A stretch of DNA of 64,000 bases, from assembly GCF_009908165.1 (NCBI RefSeq), contig NZ_JAAAUC010000002.1, positions 310,001 to 374,000 of the forward strand. Reading direction: 5' to 3'. A program made the translations under genes and the position numbers. The notes beneath the pieces are model-generated. The model had not been told where the DNA came from. It searched no databases and saw nothing but the letters and a program-made list of their open reading frames with translations. Below are positions 1-8,532 of the stretch, in pieces (position 1 is the stretch's first letter; each line of letters begins with the position of its first letter). Origin of the DNA: Frigidibacter albus (GTDB taxonomy: Bacteria; Pseudomonadota; Alphaproteobacteria; Rhodobacterales; Rhodobacteraceae).

Positions 1-558
1 GACCCGCGGCCCGAGACGGAATGCCTGATCGCGGCGGCGCTGGAGCGGCCCTTTGCCCGGGTGCTGGACCTTGGCACCGGCACTGGGTGCATCGTGTTGA
101 CGCTGCTGGCGGAACGGCCGGCGTCGCGGGGGGGGGGCACGGACCTGTCGCAGGCGGCTTTGGCGGTGGCGGCGGGGAATGCCGCGGATCTGGGGCTGGC
201 GGATCGGGTGGAGTTCGTGGCCTCGGACTGGTTCACCGGGGTGGAGGGGCGCTTCGATCTGATCGTGTCGAACCCGCCCTATATCACCGAGTGTGAGATG
301 GCCTCGCTGGCCCCCGAGGTGCGCGACTGGGAGCCGCATCTGGCGCTGACCCCGGGCGGTGACGGGCTGGACGCCTACCGCGCCATTGCGGCGGGGGCAG
401 GCGGACATCTGGCGCCGGGCGGGCGGCTGCTGGTCGAGATCGGGCCCGCGCAGGGCGCGGCGGTGGCAGCGCTGTTCGCGGCGGCGGGGCTCAGCCAGAT
501 CCGGGTGCTGCCCGATCTGGACGGTCGCGACCGGGTCGTCAGCGCCGAGGCGCCCTGA
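1..558 (+). CDS. prmC: Peptide chain release factor N5-glutamine methyltransferase (3' part)
   Basis: Methylates the glutamine of the GGQ motif in release factors RF1/RF2 with SAM. The frame is open from the first base, so the N-terminal helical domain lies outside the window; about 185 codons remain. Visible family marks are DPRPETE at the left edge, the SAM-binding motif LDLGTGTGC, and the catalytic NPPY motif (NPPYITECEM) followed by GGDGLDAYR. The C-terminal LLVEIGPAQG segment is normal for the family, so the gene ends intact. In alphaproteobacteria it usually follows prfA, which would lie to the left. HemK-type methyltransferases of other specificity are unlikely given the complete motif set. 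Confidence 0.95.
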   Translation, partial: DPRPETECLIAAALERPFARVLDLGTGTGCIVLTLLAERPASRGGGTDLSQAALAVAAGNAADLGLADRVEFVASDWFTGVEGRFDLIVSNPPYITECEMASLAPEVRDWEPHLALTPGGDGLDAYRAIAAGAGGHLAPGGRLLVEIGPAQGAAVAALFAAAGLSQIRVLPDLDGRDRVVSAEAP

Positions 559-847
559 CGTTCCGCGGCGATGCGTCGCATTCTTCGCAAGAACACGGCG
601 TTTTGCGCGCTTTTCCCAAGTTTCTGCTTGCCTCATGCCCGGTGCCATGCTTACACAGGCCTTGTGACGGAGGGGCAACAAGGCCCCCCGCGCGCTCCGC
701 CACCACCGCATCGCCCGTTCTTCCGCGCAACCATCACGTTCGGATGCGCCGGGCCGAAGCAGGGAAACCGGCCGGGGCTGTCAGCCGCAAAAGCCAGACG
801 AATGGCGCGTCCACAAAGCCGCCAAGGCTCGCAACAAGCGAAAGCAC
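559..847 (+). promoter_or_regulatory. Non-coding leader between prmC and the DUF4167 gene
   Basis: This 289-base stretch holds no convincing gene. A possible sigma-70 promoter, TTGCCT (628-633), 17 bases, TTACAC (651-656), is followed by a perfect 8-bp inverted repeat GGCCTTGT/ACAAGGCC at 658-665 and 678-685. There is no T-tract, so it is not an obvious terminator. The implied 5' untranslated leader of the DUF4167 gene is about 185 bases and ends without a clear Shine-Dalgarno sequence. The promoter assignment is inference from hexamer match and spacing only. Confidence 0.35.
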
Positions 848-1939
848 ATGAGATCATCCAAGTCCCGTTCGCGTTCCAAGTCGAACCGTCAGCGCACGCT
901 CGGCAATATCATTAACCGCGTCTTCGACAGTTCGGGACCCGAGGGCAAGGTGCGTGGCACCCCCCAGCAGATCATCGACAAATACCTGATGCTGGCGCGC
1001 GATGCCCAGCTGTCGAATGACCGCGTGGCCGAGCAGAACTTCCTGCAGCACGCCGAGCATTACACGCGGATGCTGGGCGAGGCGACGCGCGAGATGGGCC
1101 AGGAGCAGCGCGCCCAGCAGGGCGGCCAACCGGGGTATAACCCGGGCCAGCAGCAGCCGCAGCAGGGCCAGAACGGGAATGGCCAACACGGTGGCCAGAA
1201 CGGTGGTCAGAACGGTGGCGGCCAGAATGGCAATGGCGGGCAAGAGCGCTACGCCGATGCCGGGGGGCAGGACCGGGGCCAGCAGCAGGATCGTGGCCAG
1301 CAGGACAGGAACCAGCAGGACCGTGGCCAGCAGGACCGTGGCCAGCAGGACCGGGGTCAACAAGATCGCAACCAGCAGGACCGCAACCAGCAGGACCGCA
1401 ACCAGCAGGACCGCAACCAGCAGGACCGCAACCAGCAGGACCGCAACCAGCAGGACCGCAACCAGCAGGACCGGGGTCAGCAGGACCGCAACCAGGGCGG
1501 CCAGCAGGACCGGACCCGTGACCCGCGCGGCGAGCAGCGCAATGACCGGCCGCAGCGCGAGCGCGCGGCCGAGCCGATGACCGATCCGCGCGAGGATGGT
1601 GAAGACAGCGGCCTGGTGGAAACGCCGGAAATGCGCCCGCAGCAGCCGCGCCGCGAGCGCGCTCCGCAGGGCGAACGCCGCGCGCCGCGGGGCCCCAAGC
1701 CTCAGGGCGAGGTCGCAGCCGAGCCGCGTGCCGACCCCCGTGCCGCCGAGCCGAAGGCCGAACAGCCGCAGCCCGTGCCAGCCGCCGAGCCGACGGATGT
1801 GCGGCGCGAGCTGACCCGTCTGGCGCAGCCCGAGGCGGAACCCGTGAAGGCACCCAAGCCCCGCGCCCCGCGCAAGCCCCGTGCCAAGCCGGCCGAGGAC
1901 AGCAGCGCGCGCGCCGAGGATACCTCCTCGGCCGAGTGA
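848..1939 (+). CDS. DUF4167 domain-containing protein with QQDR(N/G) repeats
   Basis: 363 aa, function unknown. Residues 1 to about 85 match the conserved alphaproteobacterial DUF4167 block: a basic Arg/Ser-rich start (MRSSKSRSRSKSNRQR), then NIINRVFDSSGPEGKVRG and YLMLARDAQLSNDRVAEQNF. The rest is low complexity: a Gln/Gly/Asn stretch, about 15 copies of the pentapeptide QQDRN or QQDRG (roughly residues 143-217), then a Pro/Ala/Lys/Arg-rich tail. The basic ends and disordered middle suggest RNA or nucleoprotein association, but that is inference. The start is fixed by the conserved N terminus. A strong terminator follows at 1965. Family members vary greatly in length because of the tail. Confidence 0.85.
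   Translation: MRSSKSRSRSKSNRQRTLGNIINRVFDSSGPEGKVRGTPQQIIDKYLMLARDAQLSNDRVAEQNFLQHAEHYTRMLGEATREMGQEQRAQQGGQPGYNPGQQQPQQGQNGNGQHGGQNGGQNGGGQNGNGGQERYADAGGQDRGQQQDRGQQDRNQQDRGQQDRGQQDRGQQDRNQQDRNQQDRNQQDRNQQDRNQQDRNQQDRNQQDRGQQDRNQGGQQDRTRDPRGEQRNDRPQRERAAEPMTDPREDGEDSGLVETPEMRPQQPRRERAPQGERRAPRGPKPQGEVAAEPRADPRAAEPKAEQPQPVPAAEPTDVRRELTRLAQPEAEPVKAPKPRAPRKPRAKPAEDSSARAEDTSSAE
1276..1490 (+). repeat. 15-nt in-frame tandem repeat inside the DUF4167 gene
   Basis: Units of the form AACCAGCAGGACCGC, with some GGCCAGCAGGACCGT and GGTCAGCAGGACCGG variants, are repeated head to tail and encode QQDRN or QQDRG. Seven nearly identical N-type units run consecutively around 1370-1470, which points to recent slippage or unequal exchange. 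The 15-base period preserves the reading frame, so copy number can change without breaking the protein. Confidence 0.9.
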
Positions 1940-1964
1940 TCGGTGCTCTGCTGATATGAACGAC

Positions 1965-1988
1965 AAGGCCCCCTTTCGGGGGCCTTTT
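1965..1988. terminator. Intrinsic terminator after the DUF4167 gene
   Basis: A 9-bp stem AAGGCCCCC/GGGGGCCTT with loop TTTC is followed by TTTT on the plus strand; the AA-rich left side also gives T residues on the minus strand. It lies between the DUF4167 gene and the end of rsmA, so it may serve both converging genes. Confidence 0.85.
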
Positions 1989-2025
1989 CCATGCGCGATG
2001 TTTGGCGAAAGCGCCTCCCTGCGCC

Positions 2026-2868
2026 TCAGCCCGCCGCCACGATCCGCGCCAGCAGGCAGAACGCCTCCAGCCCGATCTCTTCGGCCCGCGCGGTGGGCGG
2101 GATGCCGGCCGCCTCGAGCTTGGCCTCGATGCCCGGGGACACGCCCTTCAGGCTGACGCGCAGCATCTTGCGGCGCTGGTTGAAGCCCGCCGCCACGATC
2201 CGGTTCAGCACCGCGCCATCGGCTTCAAAGCGTGGCGCGGGCAGGGCGGTCAGATGCACCACCGCCGAATGCACCTTGGGCGCGGGGGTAAAGGCCTCGG
2301 GCGGCAGCGTCATCACGATCCGCGCGTCGCAGCGCCACTGCGCCAGCAGCGCCAGCCGCCCGTAGGCCTTCGATCCGGGCTTGGCCACGATCCGCTCGGC
2401 GACTTCCTTCTGGAACATCAGCGTCAGGCTGGACCAGGCCGGCGGCCAGGCGGGCGGCGTCAGCCAGCGCACCAAAAGCTCGGTGCCGACATTGTAGGGC
2501 AGGTTCGCCGCGACCTTCCAGGGCGCGGTCAGATGCGGCGCAAGGTCCATGTCCAAAGCGTCGCCGTGCAGCACTGTCAGCCGCCCGGGATAGGCCGCCG
2601 CGATCTCGGCCAGCGCCGGCAGGCAGCGCGCGTCCTTTTCCACCGCGACCACATGGCGCGCGCCCTCGGCCAGCAGCCCGCGGGTCAGCCCGCCGGGGCC
2701 GGGGCCGACCTCCAGCACGTCATGCCCGGCCAGATCGCCGGCCAGCCGGGCGATCTTGGCGGTCAGGTTCAGGTCCAGCAGGAAGTTCTGCCCCAGCTGC
2801 TTCTTCGCGCTCAGCTCATGCGTGGCAATCACGTCCCGCAAAGGCGGCAACCCGTCGATCGTTGCCAT
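2026..2868 (-). CDS. rsmA: 16S rRNA (adenine1518-N6/adenine1519-N6)-dimethyltransferase
   Basis: Dimethylates A1518 and A1519 in the 3' terminal hairpin of 16S rRNA during small-subunit maturation (KsgA). 280 aa, normal for the family. The N terminus has [11 protein letters not shown], the SAM-binding motif is [11 protein letters not shown], and the catalytic NLPY motif appears as AANLPYN. It is the last gene of the minus-strand lpt-surA-pdxA cluster, as in many proteobacteria. A terminator-like repeat lies in the 103-base gap to pdxA, so its expression may be partly uncoupled from the upstream genes. Confidence 0.96.
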   Translation of the reverse strand: MATIDGLPPLRDVIATHELSAKKQLGQNFLLDLNLTAKIARLAGDLAGHDVLEVGPGPGGLTRGLLAEGARHVVAVEKDARCLPALAEIAAAYPGRLTVLHGDALDMDLAPHLTAPWKVAANLPYNVGTELLVRWLTPPAWPPAWSSLTLMFQKEVAERIVAKPGSKAYGRLALLAQWRCDARIVMTLPPEAFTPAPKVHSAVVHLTALPAPRFEADGAVLNRIVAAGFNQRRKMLRVSLKGVSPGIEAKLEAAGIPPTARAEEIGLEAFCLLARIVAAG

Positions 2869-2897
2869 CAGAACGCCCCGCCCGAAAACCCTGCAAC

Positions 2898-2950
2898 TTC
2901 TTGCTGGCTGAAATATCCTCCGGGGGTCCGGGGGTGGAAAACCCCCGGCC
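2898..2950 (-). repeat. Terminator-like AATATCC/GGGGGTCC intergenic repeat, copy A
   Basis: Read on the plus strand it begins TTCTTGCTGGCTGAAATATCC, followed by CGGGGGTCCGGGGG and the complementary CCCCCGG arm. On the minus strand this is a GC-rich hairpin followed by GGATATTT, directly downstream of pdxA. It belongs to the eight-copy family described in the findings. Confidence 0.8.
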
Positions 2951-2971
2951 TCTCCACCCGCGCGCGGGCGA

Positions 2972-3952
2972 TCATTCCGAAGCCCGGGCCGCAGCCATGT
3001 CTGTCGCCATCCGCAGCGCCGCGATCAGGCTGGAGGGATCGGCGACGCCGGTGCCCGCGATGTCGAAGGCGGTGCCATGATCGGGCGAGGTGCGGATGAA
3101 GGGCAGCCCCAGCGTGATGTTCACCCCGCCGGCGAAATCCAGCGTCTTGATCGGGATCAGCGCCTGATCGTGATACATGCAGATCGCCGCGTCATATTTC
3201 GCCCGCGCGGCCGGGTGGAACATGGTGTCGGCGGGCAGCGGGCCCGAGACGGCATATCCCTCGGCGCGCAGCGCCGCGATCACCGGGGCGATGCGGTCGA
3301 TCTCTTCGAAGCCCATGGCGCCGCCCTCGCCGGCATGGGGGTTGAGGCCCGCCACGGCCATGCGTGGGCCTTCGATGCCAAAATCCCGCTCCAGCGCGGC
3401 ATGGGTGATGCGGATCGTGTCCGACAGCAGCTCGGCGGTCAGCAGCCGCGGCACTTCGGACAGCGCGACATGGATCGTCACCGGCACCACCCGCAGGTCG
3501 GGGCAGGCCAGCATCATCACCACCCGGTCGACCCCCGCCAGATGCGCAAGGTATTCGGTATGGCCGGGATGGGCGAAACCAGCGCCATCCTTCAGCGCCT
3601 TCTTGGAGATCGGCGCGGTGCAGACGGCAGCGGCCTGACCGCGCCCGACGAGCTGCACGGCGCGGGCGATCACTTCGATCACCGCGGCGGCATTCTGCGG
3701 CGTCGGCGTGCCGGGGACGGCTGCGGCGGGGAAGGGATGCGCCAGCACCGGCAGCGCGTGGCCGGCGACCGAGAAAGCATCTTCCGGCGCGTCGATCAGC
3801 TGATGCGGGGCGCCCTGCGGCAGATGCGCGGGATCGCCGATCCAGAAGAACGGCAACCGGGCGCGCAGATGCTCCCAGGCCTTGACGGCGATCTCGGGGC
3901 CGATGCCGGCGGGTTCCCCGCAGGTCAGGGCCACCGGCAAGGTGCGGGGCAT
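2972..3952 (-). CDS. pdxA: 4-hydroxythreonine-4-phosphate dehydrogenase
   Basis: Oxidises 4-phosphohydroxy-L-threonine in the DXP-dependent pyridoxal phosphate pathway. 326 aa, typical length. The N-terminal signature [13 protein letters not shown] is present, as are HPGHTEYLA and [13 protein letters not shown], which carry metal-binding histidines of the family. The ATG at 3952 lies two bases after the surA stop; an in-frame GTG at 3958 overlaps that stop and could be used instead. The tight spacing indicates translational coupling to surA. The open frame extends further upstream but that part overlaps surA and is not conserved. Confidence 0.95.
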   Translation of the reverse strand: MPRTLPVALTCGEPAGIGPEIAVKAWEHLRARLPFFWIGDPAHLPQGAPHQLIDAPEDAFSVAGHALPVLAHPFPAAAVPGTPTPQNAAAVIEVIARAVQLVGRGQAAAVCTAPISKKALKDGAGFAHPGHTEYLAHLAGVDRVVMMLACPDLRVVPVTIHVALSEVPRLLTAELLSDTIRITHAALERDFGIEGPRMAVAGLNPHAGEGGAMGFEEIDRIAPVIAALRAEGYAVSGPLPADTMFHPAARAKYDAAICMYHDQALIPIKTLDFAGGVNITLGLPFIRTSPDHGTAFDIAGTGVADPSSLIAALRMATDMAAARASE

Positions 3953-3954
3953 GC

Positions 3955-5193
3955 TCACGGGTACCGGATCGAGGCCTCGGCGCGCAGCTCGGCCATATAG
4001 GCCTCGGCGAAGGCCACCAGCCGCTCGTTCTGCAGCCGGGCGCGAACCTGGTCGCGCGGCACGGTCTTGGTATCGAGCAGCGGCCCGCGCGAGCACAGCA
4101 TCAGCACCATCAGCGCATCGCCGCGAGTCAGCGCGGTGGAGATCTCGCCGGGATCGAGGCGCGACAGCTCGGCGCGCAGATCGGCGGGCAGCGCCGAAGA
4201 GGGCTGGGTCTGCACCAGCAGCCGGTCGGCCGAGACGCCGCTGGCCACGCCATAAAGGTCATCGCAGGTATCCACCCGGGCGCGGAGCTTCGCCGCCTCG
4301 GCCAGCGCGGCCTCGGAGCGCCCGCCGGGCAGCAGGATCTGGGCATATTCCAGCGCCTCGACGCCCGCGGGCAGCGGGGAGGGCGCATCGGCGCGTTCAT
4401 GTAGCAGGAACATCGCATAGGCGCCGGGGCTGACCTGAACCGGGGCGGAAATCTGACCGGGCGACAGGGCGGCAACGCGGCCGCGCACCTGATCGGGCAG
4501 GCTGTTCAGCGCCATCCAGTCCAGCTGGCCGCCCTCTTCGCGCGTCGCGGCCGTCGAATACTGCCGGGCGGCGGTGTCAAAGCTGGCCTCGGTGGTGGCG
4601 ATCACCGCCACGCGCTCGGCCAGGATCCGGGCGCGGGCATCCTCTTCGGGGGCGCGGCGGATGATGATCTCGGACAGCAGCACGCGCGGTCCCTGCGGGA
4701 TCTCGTCGCCAAATCCCTGCTCGGTGATCGCGGTCTCGACCTCGGCATCGGTGACGCGGCTGCGGCCGGCAAAGCGGGCGCGCACCACGTCGCGCCAGAC
4801 GATGCCGGCGGCCACGAAATCGCGGAAGGTTTCGGCCGACACCCCGGCCTTCTGCAACTCGGCCACGAACTGCTCGGCGGTCAGATTGGCGCGGCTGGCG
4901 AATTCTTCCATCCCCGCCGTCACCTGCTCGGCATTCGCCTCCATGCCCATCGACTTGGCGGCGTCGGAGCGCAGCCGGTCATCGATCAGCGCGTCGAGCG
5001 CGCCCTCGATCATCTCGGGCGGGGCGTTCAGCAGGGTCAGGAACAGGCGGCGCTGCTGCAGCTCGAAATCTGTGATCGCGCTGTCATTGACGAAGACCTG
5101 CGCGGCGAACTGTCCGCCCTGCGCAAGGGCCGGGGCCGAACAAAAAGCGAAGGCCGCAACCGCGAGGGCCGGAAATGTAAGGAAATTGCGCAT
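3955..5193 (-). CDS. surA: Periplasmic peptidyl-prolyl isomerase/chaperone, SurA-like
   Basis: Outer-membrane protein chaperone acting in the periplasm. 412 aa. The ATG at 5193 starts a clear Sec signal peptide (MRNFLTFPALAVAAFAF...APALAQ). It continues with the SurA N-terminal helical region (VNDSAITDFELQQRR, DALIDDRL), then one parvulin-like rotamase domain (about residues 155-260: EIIIRRAPEEDA, FDTAARQYSTAATREEGGQLDW, PVQVSPGAYAMFLL) and a weaker second region. It lies between lptD and pdxA, matching the E. coli lptD-surA-pdxA-rsmA order. Its likely main client is LptD, encoded next door. Confidence 0.92.
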   Translation of the reverse strand: MRNFLTFPALAVAAFAFCSAPALAQGGQFAAQVFVNDSAITDFELQQRRLFLTLLNAPPEMIEGALDALIDDRLRSDAAKSMGMEANAEQVTAGMEEFASRANLTAEQFVAELQKAGVSAETFRDFVAAGIVWRDVVRARFAGRSRVTDAEVETAITEQGFGDEIPQGPRVLLSEIIIRRAPEEDARARILAERVAVIATTEASFDTAARQYSTAATREEGGQLDWMALNSLPDQVRGRVAALSPGQISAPVQVSPGAYAMFLLHERADAPSPLPAGVEALEYAQILLPGGRSEAALAEAAKLRARVDTCDDLYGVASGVSADRLLVQTQPSSALPADLRAELSRLDPGEISTALTRGDALMVLMLCSRGPLLDTKTVPRDQVRARLQNERLVAFAEAYMAELRAEASIRYP

Positions 5194-5248
5194 CGGTCGG
5201 GTCCGTCCTGCTCTGATCCTGTCGTTGCCGTCCGCGCCTTGCCGGGTC

Positions 5249-7438
5249 TCAGCCGCCGCAGCTGCGGCGCGCCGCAACTGCCCGATTGCCCGAGCCGAAG
5301 CCGTTCAGCACCACCGAAAGGTCGATATCGGTGGTGGGGCGTACACTAGTCGAGGATGTGAAGCGGCGCGAGAGGGAAAGATCGAAGGTGACGCATTCGG
5401 TCGCATATTGCAGGCCAAGCCCGGCGCGGGCGGCCCTTTCCGCCTCGAAATCATAGCGGGTTTCCAGCGCGGCAGCCCAGGCATCGGTGATCGCCCAGTC
5501 TGCGTCCAGCGTCCATTCCGAGGTCGGAACGGTGCGGGCCTCGGCCAGATCCTCCTCGAGCCAGATATAGGACGATCCGATGCCATAGCTGTCCGTGCGC
5601 CAGGACAGCCGCAATTCCTCACGCGAGAGGTCGAGGTCATCGTCGAAGATCGCGCGGTTGGTGACGGTCAGCCCGCCGGCCCCGGCATATTGCGTGGCCA
5701 GCAGCCAGTCCGAGGTGGCGCCATCGAGGCCGCTGGAGGTGTTGAACTGGCCAAGGTTCTCGGGCCGCACCACCCGCCCCAGCGTCAGCCCGAGCGAGCT
5801 GCCATCGCTGGCCTGCCGGGTGACGGAAAAGCCAAGGTTGGCGCGCAGCCCGGCCTCATGCGCGTCGGCGCCGGGGAAGCGGTCGAGCGAGAAGAGGTTG
5901 CCCTCGTCGAACTCCACCAGCACGGAATCCTCGTTGGGCACCACGTCATCGGCGGCGCTCTCGGGGCTCCAGCCGACCTGCACGACCGGTTCGACCACCC
6001 AGGAGGCGCCGCCTGCGGTGCCGGCACGCATGAACGGCCAGCGCAGCTCGACGGCCGCCGCCGGGATCACCCGGGTGACGTTGCGGTCATAGGCCGGATC
6101 CTGGCTGATACGGTAGATATCGGCGGTGATCTCGGTCAGGCCGGCAAAGAGCATGCCGTTGTCCATCACCCAGTTGCGCCGCCAGTCGGCCCGGATCGAG
6201 GCGCGGGCGACATCGCGGCCATCGACCACGCCGTCGCCATTGGCGTCGGTCTCCTCGTCCGACCAGCGGCGGTGGCTGTGGGTCTGGAAGCGCAGCCCGC
6301 CCTCGCCGCCGATCAGCGCCGGGGCAAAGCGCCGGTGCCAGGTCACGTCGCTGATCAGCGTCGGCAGCGTCGAATTGTCCTCGCTATCGCGGAGCGAGCG
6401 GTAATTGACCACGCGGCCGATGATATATTCGTTGCGCCGGGTGCGGGTGATCTCCACCCCCGTTTCCAGGCGGTCCTTGTTGTCGAGCCCGTAATCGCTG
6501 GGATAGGCCTCGTCCGACACCGTCTCCAGCCCGAAATTCAGCCGGTAGCCTTGGGGCAGGGCGAAGCTTCCGGTGCCGTAGAGATAGGCGCGGGTGCCGT
6601 CCTCCAGATCGTCGCGGCTGACGGCGCCGTTCATCTCTATGCTGCCGGTGCGGAAGGCCTGGCGATAGCGCAGTTCCACCGTCCGCGTCGCGCTGGTCGA
6701 GACATAGGGGATGACGGTCAGGTCGCGGCTGTCGCCGATCGGGATGAAGTAGGGCAGCTTGATCCCGGTGCCGAGGCCGGTGGTGGTGCGGATGCTGGGG
6801 ATCAGGAACCCGGGCGAGCGGTCCAGTGTCGGGTCGGGCATCCGCAGCATCGGGAACCAGAACACCGGCACGCCGACCACCCGGAACTGGGCATTGTCGA
6901 AGTAGAGCTGCTGGCCCACCTCGTCATGCACCACGCGGCTGGCGCGGATCTCCCACAATGGGATCGGGTTGCTGGCGCAGACCTCGCAGGACGAGGCGCG
7001 CACCCGCGTGGCGCGGTTGTAGCGGCCTGATACCCGCGAGATTTCGGCGGCGGCGATCTGCAGCTGGCGGTCCAGCACGATCCGCGCGCCGGTGAGGATG
7101 CCATCGGTCAGGTCGGCCGACAGCTCGGCCGCCGAGGCGAGAAGGATCGTCGCGCCGCCATTCTCGACGAGGGTGATCGGCCCCTCGATCTGCAGCCGTT
7201 CGGTGGTGGGGTCATAGACCAGGCTGCCGGCGGTCATCCGCGCGCTGCCGTGGAACACCTCGACCGAGCCGGCCGCCGTCAGCCGCCCCTCGGCATCGAT
7301 GAACACGGTGTCGGCGACCAGCGTGGCGGGGGCCTCGGTGCCTTGCGCCTGCGCCACCGCAAGGGGCGACAGGCTCAGCGCCAGCGGCGACACGCTCAGC
7401 GCCAGGGTGGCGGCAAGGGCCTTGAACGCGCGGCGCAT
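5249..7438 (-). CDS. lptD: LPS-assembly protein LptD
   Basis: Outer-membrane beta-barrel that inserts lipopolysaccharide into the outer leaflet together with LptE. 729 aa. It has a signal peptide (MRRAFKALAATLAL...AQAQ), then an OstA/LptA-like N-terminal domain (DTVFIDAEGRLTAAGSVEVFHGSARMTAGSLVYD) that meets the Lpt bridge. A cysteine pair (SSCEVCASNP) is typical of the family, and the barrel region contains repeated aromatic beta strands ending in the C-terminal RRSCGG. The ATG overlaps the lptG stop by one base (TGATG), showing coupling to the lptFG permease genes. Confidence 0.95.
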   Translation of the reverse strand: MRRAFKALAATLALSVSPLALSLSPLAVAQAQGTEAPATLVADTVFIDAEGRLTAAGSVEVFHGSARMTAGSLVYDPTTERLQIEGPITLVENGGATILLASAAELSADLTDGILTGARIVLDRQLQIAAAEISRVSGRYNRATRVRASSCEVCASNPIPLWEIRASRVVHDEVGQQLYFDNAQFRVVGVPVFWFPMLRMPDPTLDRSPGFLIPSIRTTTGLGTGIKLPYFIPIGDSRDLTVIPYVSTSATRTVELRYRQAFRTGSIEMNGAVSRDDLEDGTRAYLYGTGSFALPQGYRLNFGLETVSDEAYPSDYGLDNKDRLETGVEITRTRRNEYIIGRVVNYRSLRDSEDNSTLPTLISDVTWHRRFAPALIGGEGGLRFQTHSHRRWSDEETDANGDGVVDGRDVARASIRADWRRNWVMDNGMLFAGLTEITADIYRISQDPAYDRNVTRVIPAAAVELRWPFMRAGTAGGASWVVEPVVQVGWSPESAADDVVPNEDSVLVEFDEGNLFSLDRFPGADAHEAGLRANLGFSVTRQASDGSSLGLTLGRVVRPENLGQFNTSSGLDGATSDWLLATQYAGAGGLTVTNRAIFDDDLDLSREELRLSWRTDSYGIGSSYIWLEEDLAEARTVPTSEWTLDADWAITDAWAAALETRYDFEAERAARAGLGLQYATECVTFDLSLSRRFTSSTSVRPTTDIDLSVVLNGFGSGNRAVAARRSCGG

Positions 7439-8532
7439 CAGCCATCCTCCAGGTGCAGCAACAGCCCAAGCGAGAACAGCACCGCCGCGGCTGGCGGGCT
7501 CCAGGCGGCAAGCGCCACCGGAATCTGCCCGTTCTCTCCCAACACTTGCGCGAAATTGCGCAGGAAGAAAATTGCGAAACCGGCGCCCATCGCAAAAAGC
7601 ACCATCACGCCAGTACGGCCAAAGCGGGCATGGCGCATGGTGAAGCCCGCCCCCAGCAGCACCATTGCGGCCAGCAGCAGCGGCAGAGCCAGTTCCATCT
7701 GCAGCCAGACCGCGTGCTTGCGCGCCGAAAAGCCCGCCGCCTCCAGCCCGCCTATGAAGGCCGGCAGGTCCCAGATCGGGATCGAGGAGGGGGTGCCGAA
7801 ACTGTCGCGGATGCGGTCGGCGGTCAGGTCGGACGGCACGGTCAGCGTGTCATGGAACTGCGCGTCGCGCTCGGGGTTCTCGGCCTCTCCCAACTGCCAT
7901 TCCTTGACGTTCTGCAAGGTCCAGGCGCCATCCGCCAGCCGGGCGCTTTCCGCCTCCAGCCGCAGGGTCGGCCCGGCCTCTGGCGCGAAGGACAGGAAGG
8001 TCGCACCGAACAGCTCTGTCCCGTCGAGGTTGGCGCGGTCGGCGCGGATCACCGATTGGCCCTCGGGCCCGCCCTGGCGCAGCCACAGCCCCTCGCGGCT
8101 GATCGACAGCACGGACTGCTCGCCCAGCTTGTAGCGCGAGGCCTGCACCTCATACTGTTTCGAGGTGGCGGCGACGATGGGGTTCATCACCGCCACCGCC
8201 AGCGCGCCGATCAGCAGCGCGGTAACCACCGGCGCCACCAGCGTGCGCAGGGCGGATCGGCCGGCGGCACGGATGACCACCAGTTCGGACGAGCGGGCGA
8301 GGGCGAGGAACAGCGCGATGGTCGCCAGGATCACCACCAGCGGCAAGATGTGATAAAGCCCCGCCGGCACGTTCAGCGCCGCCAGCCAGGCCGCCGCCCC
8401 AAGCCCGCCGCCTGTTTCAAAGCGCCGCACCTGCTCGACCATGTCCACCATGAACATGATCCCGAAGAACACGCCGAAGACGCCCAGGAACATGGTGGCA
8501 AAGCGGCGCGCGATATAGAAGGAAAGGGTCAT
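7438..8532 (-). CDS. lptG: LPS export ABC transporter permease LptG
   Basis: Inner-membrane subunit of the LptB2FG transporter that extracts LPS from the inner membrane. 364 aa. The ATG at 8532 overlaps the lptF stop (ATGA) and opens the usual first membrane helix (MTLSFYIARRFATMFLGVFGVFFGIMFMVDM). Three N-terminal and three C-terminal membrane helices flank a periplasmic beta-jellyroll region (about residues 120-250), the YjgP/YjgQ fold. The longer open frame upstream overlaps lptF and is not used. LptB and LptC are not in this window. Confidence 0.95.
   Translation of the reverse strand: MTLSFYIARRFATMFLGVFGVFFGIMFMVDMVEQVRRFETGGGLGAAAWLAALNVPAGLYHILPLVVILATIALFLALARSSELVVIRAAGRSALRTLVAPVVTALLIGALAVAVMNPIVAATSKQYEVQASRYKLGEQSVLSISREGLWLRQGGPEGQSVIRADRANLDGTELFGATFLSFAPEAGPTLRLEAESARLADGAWTLQNVKEWQLGEAENPERDAQFHDTLTVPSDLTADRIRDSFGTPSSIPIWDLPAFIGGLEAAGFSARKHAVWLQMELALPLLLAAMVLLGAGFTMRHARFGRTGVMVLFAMGAGFAIFFLRNFAQVLGENGQIPVALAAWSPPAAAVLFSLGLLLHLEDG

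Noticed and set aside
757-815. Weak resemblance to part of a cobalamin riboswitch (GGGAA ... GGCTGTCAGCC ... GCCAGACGA)
   Set aside because: The conserved core order and spacing of B12 riboswitches are not met, and the downstream DUF4167 gene has no cobalamin link.
854-1966. 370-codon minus-strand frame opposite the DUF4167 gene
   Set aside because: Its repetitive LLVAVLLV-type product arises from the complementary strand of the 15-nt repeat; the plus frame has the conserved N-terminal domain.
4574-7030. 818-codon plus-strand frame opposite surA and lptD
   Set aside because: Shadow of lptD and surA codon structure; no start signal or domain.
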